Positions 16,100 to 27,113 of a stretch of 64,000 bases of DNA are shown here, piece after piece. Each line of letters begins with the position of its first letter. The first letter of the stretch is position 1. A model generated the notes under the pieces. The model had not been told where the DNA came from. It saw only the letters and a program-made list of their open reading frames with translations, and made no database searches. Source of the DNA: Demequina subtropica (GTDB lineage: Bacteria > Actinomycetota > Actinomycetes > Actinomycetales > Demequinaceae); NCBI RefSeq assembly GCF_000971235.1, contig NZ_BBMB01000010.1, positions 1 through 64,000 on the forward strand, written 5' to 3'. A program made the position numbers and the translations under genes.

Positions 16100-16743
16100 A
16101 GGTGGCGATCGTCGACGACGACCCTCTGGTGCGCATGGGGCTGCGTGCGATCGTCGGCTCGGAGGACGGCTGGGACGTGGTCGGCGAGGCCGGCGACGGC
16201 GTCGACGCCGTCGCCCTCGCGGAGCGCGAGCGGCCCGACATCATGCTCATGGACGTGCGCATGCCCGGCATGGACGGGCTCACGGCGACGCGCGAGATCA
16301 TCGCGCGCGGCATCGCGACCCGCGTGCTGGTGCTCACCACCTTCGAGGTCGACGAGTACGTCTTCGACGCGATGCGCTCCGGCGCCTCGGGCTTCGTCCT
16401 CAAGCGCATCCCGCCCGCCGACCTCATCGAGTCGATCCGCGTGGTCGCGCTCGGCGAGTCCCTGCTGTTCCCGTCGTCGACCCGCGCGGTCATCGAGCGC
16501 TTCGCGTCGCGCGGCCTCCAGCGGCTGCCCGAGCTCACCGAGCGCGAGGAGGACGTGCTGCGCGCGCTCGCGCGGGGCCGCTCGAACGGCGAGATCGCGG
16601 CGGACCTGTTCGTGTCCGTCGAGACGGTGAAGTCGCACGTCGCCTCGATCCTCATGAAGCTCGGCGTGCGGGACCGCACCCAGGCGGTCATCGCGGCCTA
16701 CGAGAGCGGCTTCGTGGCGCCCGGGGAGGTCTCCGAGGCCTGA
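16096..16743 (+). CDS. LuxR/NarL-family response regulator
   Basis: A 215-residue regulator. Its receiver domain has the acidic pair VDDDPLVR, the phospho-acceptor Asp in IMLMDVRMPGMDG and the Lys in GFVLKRIPP. The LuxR helix-turn-helix runs LTEREEDVLRALARGRSNGE to ETVKSHVASILMKLGV. The start is the ATG inside the ATGA overlap, preceded by GAGGAGG. The TGA stop is the first three bases of the 98-bp palindromic repeat at 16741, so the repeat arrived at, or formed from, the very end of this gene. Confidence 0.92.
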   Translation: MKVAIVDDDPLVRMGLRAIVGSEDGWDVVGEAGDGVDAVALAERERPDIMLMDVRMPGMDGLTATREIIARGIATRVLVLTTFEVDEYVFDAMRSGASGFVLKRIPPADLIESIRVVALGESLLFPSSTRAVIERFASRGLQRLPELTEREEDVLRALARGRSNGEIAADLFVSVETVKSHVASILMKLGVRDRTQAVIAAYESGFVAPGEVSEA

Positions 16744-16838
16744 CAGCTGCAACGGATCCCACGGCGACACGCCGAGCCCGTCGGCGCATCGTGCCCCGAC
16801 GCGCCGGAAGACCGGGACCGGATCCGTTGCTGCTGTCA
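16741..16838. repeat. 98-bp palindromic repeat, copy 1
   Basis: The ends are TGACAGCTGCAACGGATCC (16741-16759) and its near-perfect inverse (16820-16838, one mismatch). The interior holds CGACACGCCG, the inverse of CGGCGTGTCG found in the two other copies at 19073 and 35554. It follows the response regulator directly and may end its transcript. Confidence 0.8.
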
Positions 16839-16949
16839 GGTGGGGCGGGGGACCTTGGTCCTGTCGCTTCGTGAGACGTGGGTAGCATGAGGCCTGCAGC
16901 ATCGGACCAGCGCGCCGACGAGGGCGCGCCCTTCGCGTGAGGACAGTGC

Positions 16950-18119
16950 ATGGACCTGTACGAGTACCAGGCGCGCGACATGTTCGAGAAGCACGGCGTA
17001 CCCGTGCTCCCCGGCATCGTCGCCGAGACCCCCGCCGAGGCACGCGCCGCGGCCGAGCAGCTGGGCGGCGTGGTCGTCGTCAAGGCGCAGGTCAAGGTGG
17101 GCGGACGTGGCAAGGCCGGCGGCGTCAAGGTCGCCAAGACGCCCGAGGAGGCCGGGGCCTACGCCGAGGCGATCCTCGGCATGGATATCAAGGGCCACAC
17201 CGTCCACCGCGTGATGATCGCCGCGGGTGCCGCCATCGCCGAGGAGTTCTACTTCAGCGTCCTCCTGGACCGCGCCGAGCGCCGCTACCTGGCCATGTGC
17301 TCCGTCGAGGGCGGCATGGAGATCGAGCAGCTCGCCGTCGAGCGTCCCGACGCGCTGGCGCGCGTCGCCGTCGACCCGCTGGTGGGCATCGACCAGGCGA
17401 AGGCCTACGAGATCGTCGACGAGGCGCGCTTCCCGGCGGACCTGCGGGACGCCGTCGCGGACGTGATCCAGAAGCTGTGGGCGGTCTACAAGAACGAGGA
17501 CGCGACGCTGGTCGAGGTCAACCCGCTCGTGCGCACCGAGGACGGCTCGATCATCGCGCTCGACGGCAAGGTGACCCTCGACGCGAACGCGGACTTCCGC
17601 CACGAGGACCACGCGGCGCTCGAGGACAAGGCAGCCGCGGACCCGCTCGAGGCCAAGGCCAAGCACATGAACCTCAACTACGTGAAGCTCGACGGCTCGG
17701 TGGGCATCATCGGCAACGGCGCGGGGCTGGTCATGTCCACGCTCGACGTGGTCGCCTACGCCGGCCGCGAGTTCGGCGGCCAGAAGCCCGCCAACTTCCT
17801 CGACATCGGCGGCGGCGCCTCGGCCGAGGTGATGGCCAACGGCCTCGACGTCATCCTGCACGACCCGCAGGTCAAGAGCGTGTTCGTCAACGTGTTCGGC
17901 GGGATCACCTCCTGCGTCGCGGTGGCGGACGGCATCGTGGGCGCGCTCGAGGCGCTCGGCGACAAGGCGACCAAGCCGCTCGTGGTGCGACTCGACGGCA
18001 ACGCCGTCGAGGACGGCCGCGCGATCCTGGCGCACGCCAACCACCCGCTCGTGACCATCGTCGAGACCATGGACGGCGCCGCGGCCAAGGCCGCCGAGCT
18101 CGCCGCCGCGGCCGCCTAA
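16950..18119 (+). CDS. sucC: Succinyl-CoA synthetase beta subunit
   Basis: A 389-residue ATP-grasp subunit of the TCA-cycle enzyme that interconverts succinyl-CoA and succinate with nucleoside triphosphate formation. The N terminus [19 protein letters not shown], the grasp-domain Lys in [20 protein letters not shown], and [20 protein letters not shown] are typical. The C-terminal CoA-ligase domain has [13 protein letters not shown] and [16 protein letters not shown]. sucD follows after 9 bp. TAGCAT about 65 bp upstream could be the -10 box. Confidence 0.96.
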   Translation: MDLYEYQARDMFEKHGVPVLPGIVAETPAEARAAAEQLGGVVVVKAQVKVGGRGKAGGVKVAKTPEEAGAYAEAILGMDIKGHTVHRVMIAAGAAIAEEFYFSVLLDRAERRYLAMCSVEGGMEIEQLAVERPDALARVAVDPLVGIDQAKAYEIVDEARFPADLRDAVADVIQKLWAVYKNEDATLVEVNPLVRTEDGSIIALDGKVTLDANADFRHEDHAALEDKAAADPLEAKAKHMNLNYVKLDGSVGIIGNGAGLVMSTLDVVAYAGREFGGQKPANFLDIGGGASAEVMANGLDVILHDPQVKSVFVNVFGGITSCVAVADGIVGALEALGDKATKPLVVRLDGNAVEDGRAILAHANHPLVTIVETMDGAAAKAAELAAAAA

Positions 18120-18128
18120 GGAGACACC

Positions 18129-19013
18129 ATGGCAATCTTCCTCACCGCAGAGTCCAAGGTCATCGTCCAGGGCATGACCGGCTCCGAGGGCATGAAGCAC
18201 ACCCAGCGCATGCTGGCCTCCGGCACCCAGGTCGTGGGCGGCGTGAACCCGCGCAAGGCCGGTGCCGAGGTCGAGTTCCCCGGCGACGTGCTTGTCCCCG
18301 TGTACGGCACGGTGGCCGAGGCGATGGCCGCGACGGGCGCCGATGTCTCGGTGCTGTTCGTGCCGCCGCCGTTCACCAAGGCCGCGGTCATGGAGGCCGT
18401 CGACGCGGGCATGCCCCTGGTGGTCATCATCACCGAGGGCGTGCCGGTCGCCGACACGGCCGAGTTCTTCGCCTACGCGCAGTCCAAGGGCACGCGCCTC
18501 ATCGGCCCCAACTGCCCGGGCCTCATCACGCCCGGCCAGTCCAACGTGGGCATCACGCCCGCGAACATCACCGGGCCCGGCAAGATCGGGCTGGTCTCCA
18601 AGTCCGGCACGCTGACGTACCAGATGATGTTCGAGCTCCGCGATCTGGGCTTCTCGACCTGCGTGGGCATCGGCGGCGACCCGATCGTCGGCACCACGCA
18701 CATCGACTGCCTCGAGGCGTTCGAGAACGACCCGGACACCGCGGCGATCGTGATGATCGGCGAGATCGGCGGCGACGCCGAGGAGCGCGCCGCGGCGTAC
18801 ATCAAGGAGCACGTCACCAAGCCCGTGGTGGGCTACGTGGCCGGCTTCGAGGCGCCCGAGGGCAAGACCATGGGCCACGCCGGCGCGATCGTGTCCGGCT
18901 CGGTGGGCACCGCCGCCGCCAAGAAGGAGGCACTCGAGGCCGCCGGCGTGCGCGTCGGCACCACGCCCTCGGAGACCGCGGCCCTCATGCGGGAGATCCT
19001 CACCGCGTCCTGA
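18129..19013 (+). CDS. sucD: Succinyl-CoA synthetase alpha subunit
   Basis: A 294-residue CoA-binding subunit. It shows the Rossmann region [32 protein letters not shown], the beta-contact motif [20 protein letters not shown] and the phosphorylated His in GHAGAIVSG. It has an AAGGAGA site 6 bases before the ATG and is co-transcribed with sucC. A strong hairpin at 19027-19058 closes the operon. Confidence 0.96.
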   Translation: MAIFLTAESKVIVQGMTGSEGMKHTQRMLASGTQVVGGVNPRKAGAEVEFPGDVLVPVYGTVAEAMAATGADVSVLFVPPPFTKAAVMEAVDAGMPLVVIITEGVPVADTAEFFAYAQSKGTRLIGPNCPGLITPGQSNVGITPANITGPGKIGLVSKSGTLTYQMMFELRDLGFSTCVGIGGDPIVGTTHIDCLEAFENDPDTAAIVMIGEIGGDAEERAAAYIKEHVTKPVVGYVAGFEAPEGKTMGHAGAIVSGSVGTAAAKKEALEAAGVRVGTTPSETAALMREILTAS

Positions 19014-19026
19014 CGCGCGGACGATG

Positions 19027-19058
19027 CGGGGCCCGGGTGCGCGAGCGCCCGGGCCCCG
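19027..19058 (+). terminator. Terminator of sucCD
   Basis: GGGGCCCGGG (19028-19037) pairs with CCCGGGCCCC (19048-19057) with a GTGC/GCGC extension inside. It starts 14 bp after the sucD stop. The exact 10-mer GGACGATGCG (19019-19028) abuts the 5' arm. Confidence 0.8.
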
Positions 19059-19072
19059 TTCGCGTTCCCGTC

Positions 19073-19171
19073 CCGACACTTCCAACGGATCTCGAAGCGC
19101 CACGCCGGCCTGGACACGTTCACACGGCCGGGCGCCCGGCGTGTCGAGTCCAACTCCGTTGGCACTGTCGG
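19073..19171. repeat. 98-bp palindromic repeat, copy 2
   Basis: The ends are CCGACACTTCCAACGGA and, inverted, CCGACAGTGCCAACGGA. Length (99 bp), end sequence and the internal CGGCGTGTCG match copies at 16741 and 35554. It lies between the sucCD terminator and perM, so here it does not appear to be needed as a terminator. Confidence 0.75.
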
Positions 19172-19221
19172 AAGGGAGCGGCGCGTGGCGGTCCGCCGCA
19201 TCGTGGCCCGCCCGGGTGACC

Positions 19222-20502
19222 ATGGATGCCATGCCCACCCCCCTACCCGAGAACGCGCGCCTGCCGCTGTTCGCGCGCATCCGCGCGGCGATCCCCGGGT
19301 GGATGGGCGGCCTGCTCACGGGCGTGCAGGGCGTGGTGCTGTCCTACCTGGTGGTGCTGGTGCCCGCGCTCGCGGCGGTGGCCGGGGCGCCGAGCCTCGA
19401 CGGCTCCGCGGCGGTCGACTGGTCCGGCGCCACCGCGATCGCCACGGACCTGTGGCTGCTGGGCCACGGCGTGCCGTTCGTCACGGATCAGGCGACGCTC
19501 AGCCTCATCCCGTTGGGCCTGCCGCTCGTCACCGCGGGGATCCTCGCCGCGGTCGCGCGGCGCTTCGCCGTCAAGACCTGGGCCAGCTGGGCGCTCGCGG
19601 TCGCCGCGTTCGCGATGGGAGCGGCGCTCATCGGCTGGCTCGGAGCGCCGGACGGGCTGCGCTCGGGCTCCGCGGCGCGGGCCGCGCTCGTCGGCACTCT
19701 CATCGCCGCGCCGGCGGTCGCCGCGGGGATCTGGCGCGCGTACGGCGCGCGCCTGCGCATCCTCGACATCATCCCCGACCCCGTGCGCGCCGGCCTGCGC
19801 CTGGGGCTCGGCACGCTCGCGCTCGTGATCGCCGCGGCGGCCGCGGTGGGCGGCGCGTGGGCCGTGCTCGGGATGGACCACATCTCGGTGATCGCGGCGA
19901 GCCTGCGCATGGACCCGCTCGGCGCCGGCGCGCTCGCGGTGGCGGAGACGCTCTACGTCCCCACCATGGTCTGCTGGATGGTCGCGTGGCTCGTGGGACC
20001 GGGATTCGTGGTGGGCACGGGGTCGCTCTACGCGGTCGACACGCTCACCGCCGATGCGCTCCCGAGCGTGCCGCTGCTCGGCGCGCTGCCCTCGGGATCG
20101 GGCGGCTGGTGGGTGTGGGCTCCCGTGGGCGTGGTCGCGCTCGCGGCGTTCGCCCGCGCGCTGCTGTCCCGCCGCATCGGCCTCGACTGGGACTCGGCCA
20201 AGTCCGCCGGCGTCGCGATCGCCGCCGTCGCCGCGGGGCTCGCGACCCTCACGGCGCTCTCGCGCGGCTCCGCCGGACCGGGCAGGCTCGCCGACATGGG
20301 CGCGGAGGTGGTGCCGGTGACGCTCATCGGCACCGCGCTCGTGATGGTGGGCTACGGGCTCGTGTGGGGCACGCTCGCCGCCTGGCGGTGGACGCGGGGC
20401 CGCGTGCGCGGGGACGATGCGGCCGTGACGGGCCCGGTGCCGCTCGCGGGCGTGCGGCCCGACGCGGCGGAAGTCAAGGACGCAGCTGCGCCGGCACGTT
20501 GA
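19222..20502 (+). CDS. PerM-like (DUF6350) polytopic membrane protein
   Basis: A 426-residue membrane protein with about ten hydrophobic helices, a short N terminus and a 35-residue hydrophilic tail. The identification rests on its position between sucCD and purN, as for PerM (Rv0955) of Mycobacterium tuberculosis, and on matching topology; no diagnostic motif was used. PerM is linked to cell division and persistence in mycobacteria (family knowledge). The start may be 19222 or the in-frame ATG at 19231. Its last 29 bp overlap a convergent gene. Confidence 0.8.
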   Translation: MDAMPTPLPENARLPLFARIRAAIPGWMGGLLTGVQGVVLSYLVVLVPALAAVAGAPSLDGSAAVDWSGATAIATDLWLLGHGVPFVTDQATLSLIPLGLPLVTAGILAAVARRFAVKTWASWALAVAAFAMGAALIGWLGAPDGLRSGSAARAALVGTLIAAPAVAAGIWRAYGARLRILDIIPDPVRAGLRLGLGTLALVIAAAAAVGGAWAVLGMDHISVIAASLRMDPLGAGALAVAETLYVPTMVCWMVAWLVGPGFVVGTGSLYAVDTLTADALPSVPLLGALPSGSGGWWVWAPVGVVALAAFARALLSRRIGLDWDSAKSAGVAIAAVAAGLATLTALSRGSAGPGRLADMGAEVVPVTLIGTALVMVGYGLVWGTLAAWRWTRGRVRGDDAAVTGPVPLAGVRPDAAEVKDAAAPAR

Positions 20503-20896
20503 GGCCCCAGCGCTCGAGCATCTCGGCCGACGAGTCGAGGTACTCGTCCAGGCACGCCTGCTCGGCGGTGTGCGTGATGGCACGATCCTGGCACTCCACG
20601 AGCGCGAGGATCTGCTCGTGGAGGATCACGAGGCCCACGCCGGACAGCAGTGCGAGCGCCGAGACGCCCAGCCCGATCCAGAGCATCGTCTTGAGCGCGG
20701 TCAGCTGCACGCCCTGGAGGCTCACGAGCGCGACGATCATCGCCGCCGCGCATGCGGGCGCGAGCAGGAGCGTGCTGTACCCCCACAGCGCCCCGAGCAT
20801 CGGCACGAGCAGCATGGCCGCGAAGAGCACGAGCGACCAGCGGACGGCGCGGCGCGCCCGCGCGCTCACCTCGGGCGCGGCAGGGGTCGTCGGCAT
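20474..20896 (-). CDS. Small four-helix membrane protein, unknown
   Basis: A 140-residue protein. After a basic N terminus there are three or four hydrophobic segments at about residues 18-38, 42-62 and 70-92. A hydrophilic C-terminal region of about 45 residues has two Cys (VECQDRAITH, QACLDEYL). No family is recognised. The start at 20896 has only a weak upstream purine-rich site (GGGAGCCG). It is convergent with perM, overlapping it by 29 bp, and divergent from purN. Because the antisense overlap lies in the disordered tail of PerM, both frames are plausible. Confidence 0.65.
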   Translation of the reverse strand: MPTTPAAPEVSARARRAVRWSLVLFAAMLLVPMLGALWGYSTLLLAPACAAAMIVALVSLQGVQLTALKTMLWIGLGVSALALLSGVGLVILHEQILALVECQDRAITHTAEQACLDEYLDSSAEMLERWGLNVPAQLRP

Positions 20897-20946
20897 GCGG
20901 CTCCCTCGGTCGGTGTGACCCCCAGCATGCCGATAGGCTCGGCGCT

Positions 20947-21597
20947 GTGACAAACCCACCCCCGGCCCGGCGTGTCGTCGTGCTCGCCTCGGGGACCGGG
21001 TCCATCCTCCGCGCCGTCGTCGAGGCCGCCCGCGAGGAGGCGTTCGGCGCCCGCGTGGTCGGGGTCGTCACGGACCGGGCCGACGCGGGAGCGCTCGACA
21101 TCGCGCGCGAGGCCGGCATCCCGACGGCGGTGGTGCGCCTCGAGGACTTCGGGTCGCGCGCGCTGTGGGACGAGGCCGTCGCGCGGACGCTCGCGACCTT
21201 CGACCCCGAGCTGGTGCTGCTCGCGGGATTCATGCGGCTGCTCGGCGAGCCCACGCTCGACCGGTTCGGCGGCCGCATCGTCAACACGCACCCCGCCCTG
21301 CTGCCTGCCTACCCCGGCGCGCACGGGGTGAGGGACGCCCTCGCCGGCGGGGCCAAGGTGACGGGCTGCTCCGTCATCCTGGTCGACGCGGGCGTGGACA
21401 CCGGGCCCATCGTCGCGCAGGCGGCGGTCGAGGTCCTCGACGACGACACCGAGTCCACGCTCCACGCGCGCATCAAGGAGGTCGAGCAGGTCCTGGTGGC
21501 CCGCACGCTCGGCCGGATGGCGCGCGAGGGCTGGACCGTCACGGGCCGCTCCGTGCGATTCGGAGCGCCGACACCCACTCCTGAGGAGGAATCATGA
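20947..21597 (+). CDS. purN: Phosphoribosylglycinamide formyltransferase
   Basis: A 216-residue enzyme that uses 10-formyl-THF to formylate GAR in purine synthesis. The phosphate-binding [10 protein letters not shown] and the catalytic set [24 protein letters not shown] (Asn, His) and [10 protein letters not shown] (Asp) are present. It starts at GTG a few bases after TAGGCT (20935-20940), so the transcript is probably leaderless. It overlaps purH by ATGA. Confidence 0.94.
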   Translation: MTNPPPARRVVVLASGTGSILRAVVEAAREEAFGARVVGVVTDRADAGALDIAREAGIPTAVVRLEDFGSRALWDEAVARTLATFDPELVLLAGFMRLLGEPTLDRFGGRIVNTHPALLPAYPGAHGVRDALAGGAKVTGCSVILVDAGVDTGPIVAQAAVEVLDDDTESTLHARIKEVEQVLVARTLGRMAREGWTVTGRSVRFGAPTPTPEEES

Positions 21598-23144
21598 CCG
21601 AGCGTCAGGCCGTGCGCCGCGCCCTCATCTCCGTCTACGACAAGACCGGCATCGAGGAGCTCGCGACCGCGCTGACCCACGAGGGCGTCCAGATCGTCTC
21701 GACCGGCTCGACCGCGCAGCGCATCGCTTCCGCGGGCGTCCCCGTCACGCCGGTCGAGGAGCTCACGGGCTTCCCCGAGTGCCTCGACGGCCGCGTCAAG
21801 ACGCTGCACCCGCGCGTCCACGCCGGCATCCTCGCGGACCGCCGCCTGCCCGACCACGTGCGTCAGCTCGAGGAGCTGGGCATCGAGGCGTTCGACCTGG
21901 TGGTGGTCAACCTCTACCCGTTCGCCGCGACCGTCGCGTCGGGCGCCTCCGACGACGAGATCGTCGAGCAGATCGACATCGGCGGCCCGTCGATGGTGCG
22001 CGCCGCCGCGAAGAACCACGCGTCCGTCGCGGTGGTGGTGGACCCCACCGACTACGAGGCCGTCGCCTCCGCCGTGGGCCACGGCGGCTTCACCGTCGCG
22101 GACCGTACGCGCTACGCCGCGAAGGCCTTCCAGCACACCGCGGAGTACGACGTCGCGGTCGCGACCTGGATGTCCGCGCACGCCGAGGACGAGCCCGCGG
22201 CCCTCGCGCCCTGGATGGGCGCATCGTTCACCCGCGAGGCGATCCTGCGCTACGGCGAGAACCCGCACCAGTCCGCGGCGCTGTACACGGACGGCTCGGG
22301 CGCCGGCATCGCGGGCGCGCGTCAGCTGCACGGCAAGGAGATGTCCTTCAACAACTACGTCGACGCGGACGCCGCGGTGCGCGCCGCGTACGACCACGCG
22401 GGTCCCGCGGTCGCCGTGATCAAGCACGCGAACCCGTGCGGCATCGCGGTCGCGGACACCATCGCGGAGGCGCACGCGAAGGCCCACGCGACGGACCCGG
22501 TCAGCGCCTTCGGCGGCGTCATCGCGTCCAACGGCGTGATCACGGCCGATGCGGCCCGCCAGATCGCGGAGATCTTCACCGAGGTGGTGGTCGCCCCCGG
22601 GTACGAAGACGAGGCCATCACGGTGCTCACCGCGAAGAAGAACCTGCGGATCCTCGAGATCGACCCCGCGCCGCTCGCCTCCGAGTGGCGCCGCATCACG
22701 GGTGGGCTGCTGGTCCAGGACGTCGACGCGATCGACGCGCACGGCGACGCGACGGCCGCGTGGCAGCACGTGGCCGGCCCCGTGCCGGACGAGGCCCTGC
22801 TCGCCGAGCTCGAGTTCGCGTGGCGCGCGTGCCGCGCCGTGAAGTCCAACGCGATCCTGCTCGCGAAGGACGGCGCGGCCGTCGGCATCGGCATGGGTCA
22901 GGTCAACCGGGTCGACTCGTGCCGCCTCGCGGTGAGCCGCGCGGGCACCGAGCGTGCCGCGGGCTCGGTCGCGGCGTCCGATGCGTTCTTCCCGTTCGCG
23001 GACGGGCTCGAGGTGCTGATCGAGGGCGGCGTGAAGGCGGTGGTGTCGCCCGGCGGGTCGGTGCGCGACGCCGAGGTCATCGCGGCCGCGGAGTCCGCCG
23101 GGATCACGCTGGTCCACACCGGCACGCGTCACTTCTTCCACTGA
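21594..23144 (+). CDS. purH: Bifunctional AICAR transformylase / IMP cyclohydrolase
   Basis: A 516-residue enzyme for the last two steps of IMP synthesis. The N-terminal cyclohydrolase domain has [36 protein letters not shown] and NLYPF. The C-terminal transformylase domain carries the catalytic pair in [11 protein letters not shown] (Lys-His), [10 protein letters not shown], and the C terminus [13 protein letters not shown] to HTGTRHFFH. The ATGA overlap with purN and a GAGGAGG site upstream indicate tight coupling. The substrate ZMP is also the ligand class sensed by the riboswitch in front of glyA at 38.1 kb. Confidence 0.96.
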   Translation: MTERQAVRRALISVYDKTGIEELATALTHEGVQIVSTGSTAQRIASAGVPVTPVEELTGFPECLDGRVKTLHPRVHAGILADRRLPDHVRQLEELGIEAFDLVVVNLYPFAATVASGASDDEIVEQIDIGGPSMVRAAAKNHASVAVVVDPTDYEAVASAVGHGGFTVADRTRYAAKAFQHTAEYDVAVATWMSAHAEDEPAALAPWMGASFTREAILRYGENPHQSAALYTDGSGAGIAGARQLHGKEMSFNNYVDADAAVRAAYDHAGPAVAVIKHANPCGIAVADTIAEAHAKAHATDPVSAFGGVIASNGVITADAARQIAEIFTEVVVAPGYEDEAITVLTAKKNLRILEIDPAPLASEWRRITGGLLVQDVDAIDAHGDATAAWQHVAGPVPDEALLAELEFAWRACRAVKSNAILLAKDGAAVGIGMGQVNRVDSCRLAVSRAGTERAAGSVAASDAFFPFADGLEVLIEGGVKAVVSPGGSVRDAEVIAAAESAGITLVHTGTRHFFH

Positions 23145-23151
23145 GGTTCGC

Positions 23152-23415
23152 GTGTCCGAGAGCTCCCACACGCCGCGACGGCTCGCCTACGTGCTGGTCG
23201 TCGCGGTGGTCGCGATCGCCCTGTCCGGCCTCCTCATCGGGGTCGGCAGGGCGGTGCTCGCGCTCGCGGTGTTCGCGGCGGCGGGCGCGGTCGCGCGCAT
23301 CGTCACGCCGGTCCAGGGCGCATTCCGTGTGCGTCGTCGCGCGATCGACGTCGGCGTGCTCGTGGTGTTCGCCCTCGTGCTCGCGTTCCTGGGGCTCACC
23401 ACGCCGCTGTCGTGA
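23152..23415 (+). CDS. DUF3017-type small membrane protein
   Basis: An 87-residue protein with three hydrophobic segments (about residues 12-32, 33-52 and 66-84) and basic loops. The small size, three helices and position just after purH match actinobacterial DUF3017 proteins. Their function is unknown. It starts at GTG 7 bp after the purH stop and is probably in the same operon. Confidence 0.7.
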   Translation: MSESSHTPRRLAYVLVVAVVAIALSGLLIGVGRAVLALAVFAAAGAVARIVTPVQGAFRVRRRAIDVGVLVVFALVLAFLGLTTPLS

Positions 23416-23441
23416 CGCATCGGCCTTCCGTGCGTGCGGGG

Positions 23442-24344
23442 TCAGTCCTCGATGAGCTCGACGACCTCGACGGTCTCGAGGTCCTCCTCGGGGCCGAAGG
23501 CGCGGAACAGCATCCCGGACACCGCGGCGCCGAGCATCGGCGCGACCCAGAACAGCCACACCTGCTGGAGGTGGTCGGCGCCGGAGAACAGCGCGATGCC
23601 GGTCGCGCGCGCCGGGTTGAGCGCGCCGTTGGTGAACGGGATCGCGATGAGCACCAGGAAGCCGACCGTGAGGCCGATCGCGAACGGCGCGACCGCGGGG
23701 TTGGCACGATGCGAGGTCACGGACAGCACCACGGCGACCAGCAGGGCCGCGATGATGATCTCGACCACGCCTCCCGCGACCCAGCCGAACTGGGTGGGGG
23801 AGAACTCGCCATAGCCGTTGGCGCCGGTGCCGATGAACTCCTGCGCGGTGCCGAGCTGGTCGTAGAGCTCGTTGGTCGAGCGCAGCCCGAGCAGCACGGC
23901 GCCCGCCGCGCTCGCCCCGATCAGCTGCGCCAGGATGTACGGCGCGACGTCGCGGCCGGGGAAGCGGCCGGCGAGCCACACGCCCACGGTCACCGCGGGG
24001 TTGAGGTGCGCGCCGGAGATGCCGCCGAAGATCAGCGCGGCGATGATGACGCCGAGCGCGAAGCCGAACGCGACCGTGATGACGTCCCAGCCCATGACCC
24101 CGGAGAACACGGCCGCGCCCACGCCCATGAAGACGAGGATGAACGTGCCGCCGACCTCGGCGGCCATCCGGCTCGCCAGGCTCGGGCCGGAGTTGTCCTC
24201 GACCCACACGTCCTCGTCGATCTCCTCGGTCAGGATGACCTCGTCCTCGACGGGGGCCTCCTCGTCCGTCTCGACCGCCTCGGCGTCGGCGGTCGGCTCC
24301 GTCGGCTCCTTCTCCGGACCGTCCTCGAACTCTCGCTGGCTCAT
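23442..24344 (-). CDS. MIP/aquaporin-family channel with acidic N-terminal extension
   Basis: A 300-residue channel of the aquaporin superfamily. A 55-residue N-terminal stretch is strongly acidic (PEKEPTEPTADAEAVE and EEIDEDVWVED), then six helices and two half-helix motifs follow: AHLNPAVTVG and GALNPARATG. It conducts water or small solutes such as glycerol (family knowledge); substrate is not decidable by eye. The start is supported by an AGGAGG site 6 bases before the ATG. The acidic extension is unusual for the family, and a shorter acidic tail closes the C terminus. The gene is transcribed alone, convergent with DUF3017. Confidence 0.88.
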   Translation of the reverse strand: MSQREFEDGPEKEPTEPTADAEAVETDEEAPVEDEVILTEEIDEDVWVEDNSGPSLASRMAAEVGGTFILVFMGVGAAVFSGVMGWDVITVAFGFALGVIIAALIFGGISGAHLNPAVTVGVWLAGRFPGRDVAPYILAQLIGASAAGAVLLGLRSTNELYDQLGTAQEFIGTGANGYGEFSPTQFGWVAGGVVEIIIAALLVAVVLSVTSHRANPAVAPFAIGLTVGFLVLIAIPFTNGALNPARATGIALFSGADHLQQVWLFWVAPMLGAAVSGMLFRAFGPEEDLETVEVVELIED

Positions 24345-24501
24345 CGTTCCTCCTGCGTAGGGGCGCCTCGGCGGGCGCGCTCCGTCGCATCGTCGCACGC
24401 CTGCGGGCCGTGCGCGAGGGGGCCATACGCTGCCGTGACCTTGGGCCTGGCCCCGTGGACTAGCCTGGTGCCACCATCCCCGAAGGTGTGAGGACTGACG
24501 C

Positions 24502-26755
<2,254 letters not shown>

Positions 26756-26768
26756 CTGCTGTCTCACA

Positions 26769-26802
26769 AGGGCCCCGATCCGCTCCGGCGGGTCGGGGCC
26801 CT
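26769..26802 (+). terminator. Terminator of mdh
   Basis: AGGGCCCCGA (26769-26778) pairs with TCGGGGCCCT (26793-26802); the loop is 14 nt. It starts 13 bp after the mdh stop. Confidence 0.8.
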
Positions 26803-26829
26803 CGTGCTGCGCTCCCGTCCGCCATCGAC

Positions 26830-27016
26830 CGAAGTGGTAGCCCTTGGTCGGTTCTGCAAGATCGCGGCATCGCAGTGGTGCCTCAGTGTCGCGGGCGCTC
26901 AGCAGTGAGCGGTGGCCGCCGGGCGGGGGCGCCGGTCCGCGGCGCATCGGCCGCCGACAATGGCCGACCACTGTGTTGCTGAAACCTTCGAGAACCGACC
27001 AAGACCTACCACTTCG
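26830..27016. repeat. 187-bp element with 26-bp terminal inverted repeats
   Basis: The left end (26830-26855) reads CGAAGTGGTAG, two bases, then CTTGGTCGGTTCT. The right end (26991-27016) is its inverse with two mismatches. An inner CAGTGGT/ACCACTG pair (26873-26879, 26967-26973) adds further pairing. No reading frame is seen inside, so it resembles a non-autonomous mobile element. It accounts for most of the mdh-ROK gap; the remainder holds the mdh terminator and the operator at 27091. Confidence 0.7.
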
Positions 27017-27090
27017 CTGGGGGTGGGCGGTGTGAACGTCCACATCACGGATCGGTAACGAAGCGGTGAACCCCCCTTGCGCGTTTGATT

Positions 27091-27109
27091 GTTAGTAACC
27101 TTTACTAAC
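27091..27109. promoter_or_regulatory. Operator palindrome of the amino-sugar operon
   Basis: GTTAGTAA-CCT-TTACTAAC is a perfect AT-rich 8-bp inverted repeat in a very GC-rich genome. It ends 4 bases before the ATG of the ROK repressor. ROK repressors bind such palindromes and release them on sugar binding, so autoregulation is likely (inference). Confidence 0.65.
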
Positions 27110-27113
27110 GAAC

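Noticed and set aside
16836..19319. 827-residue minus-strand frame opposite sucCD
   Set aside because: It has antisense composition of a GC-rich gene (Leu/Arg/Asp/His-rich), while sucC and sucD on the other strand are unmistakable.
21309..23171. 620-residue minus-strand frame opposite purN-purH
   Set aside because: Shadow frame; purN and purH carry all catalytic motifs.
26756..27113. Transposase remnant in the mdh-ROK gap
   Set aside because: The inverted repeats look like a mobile element, but no frame encodes a transposase fragment, so only a non-autonomous element is called.
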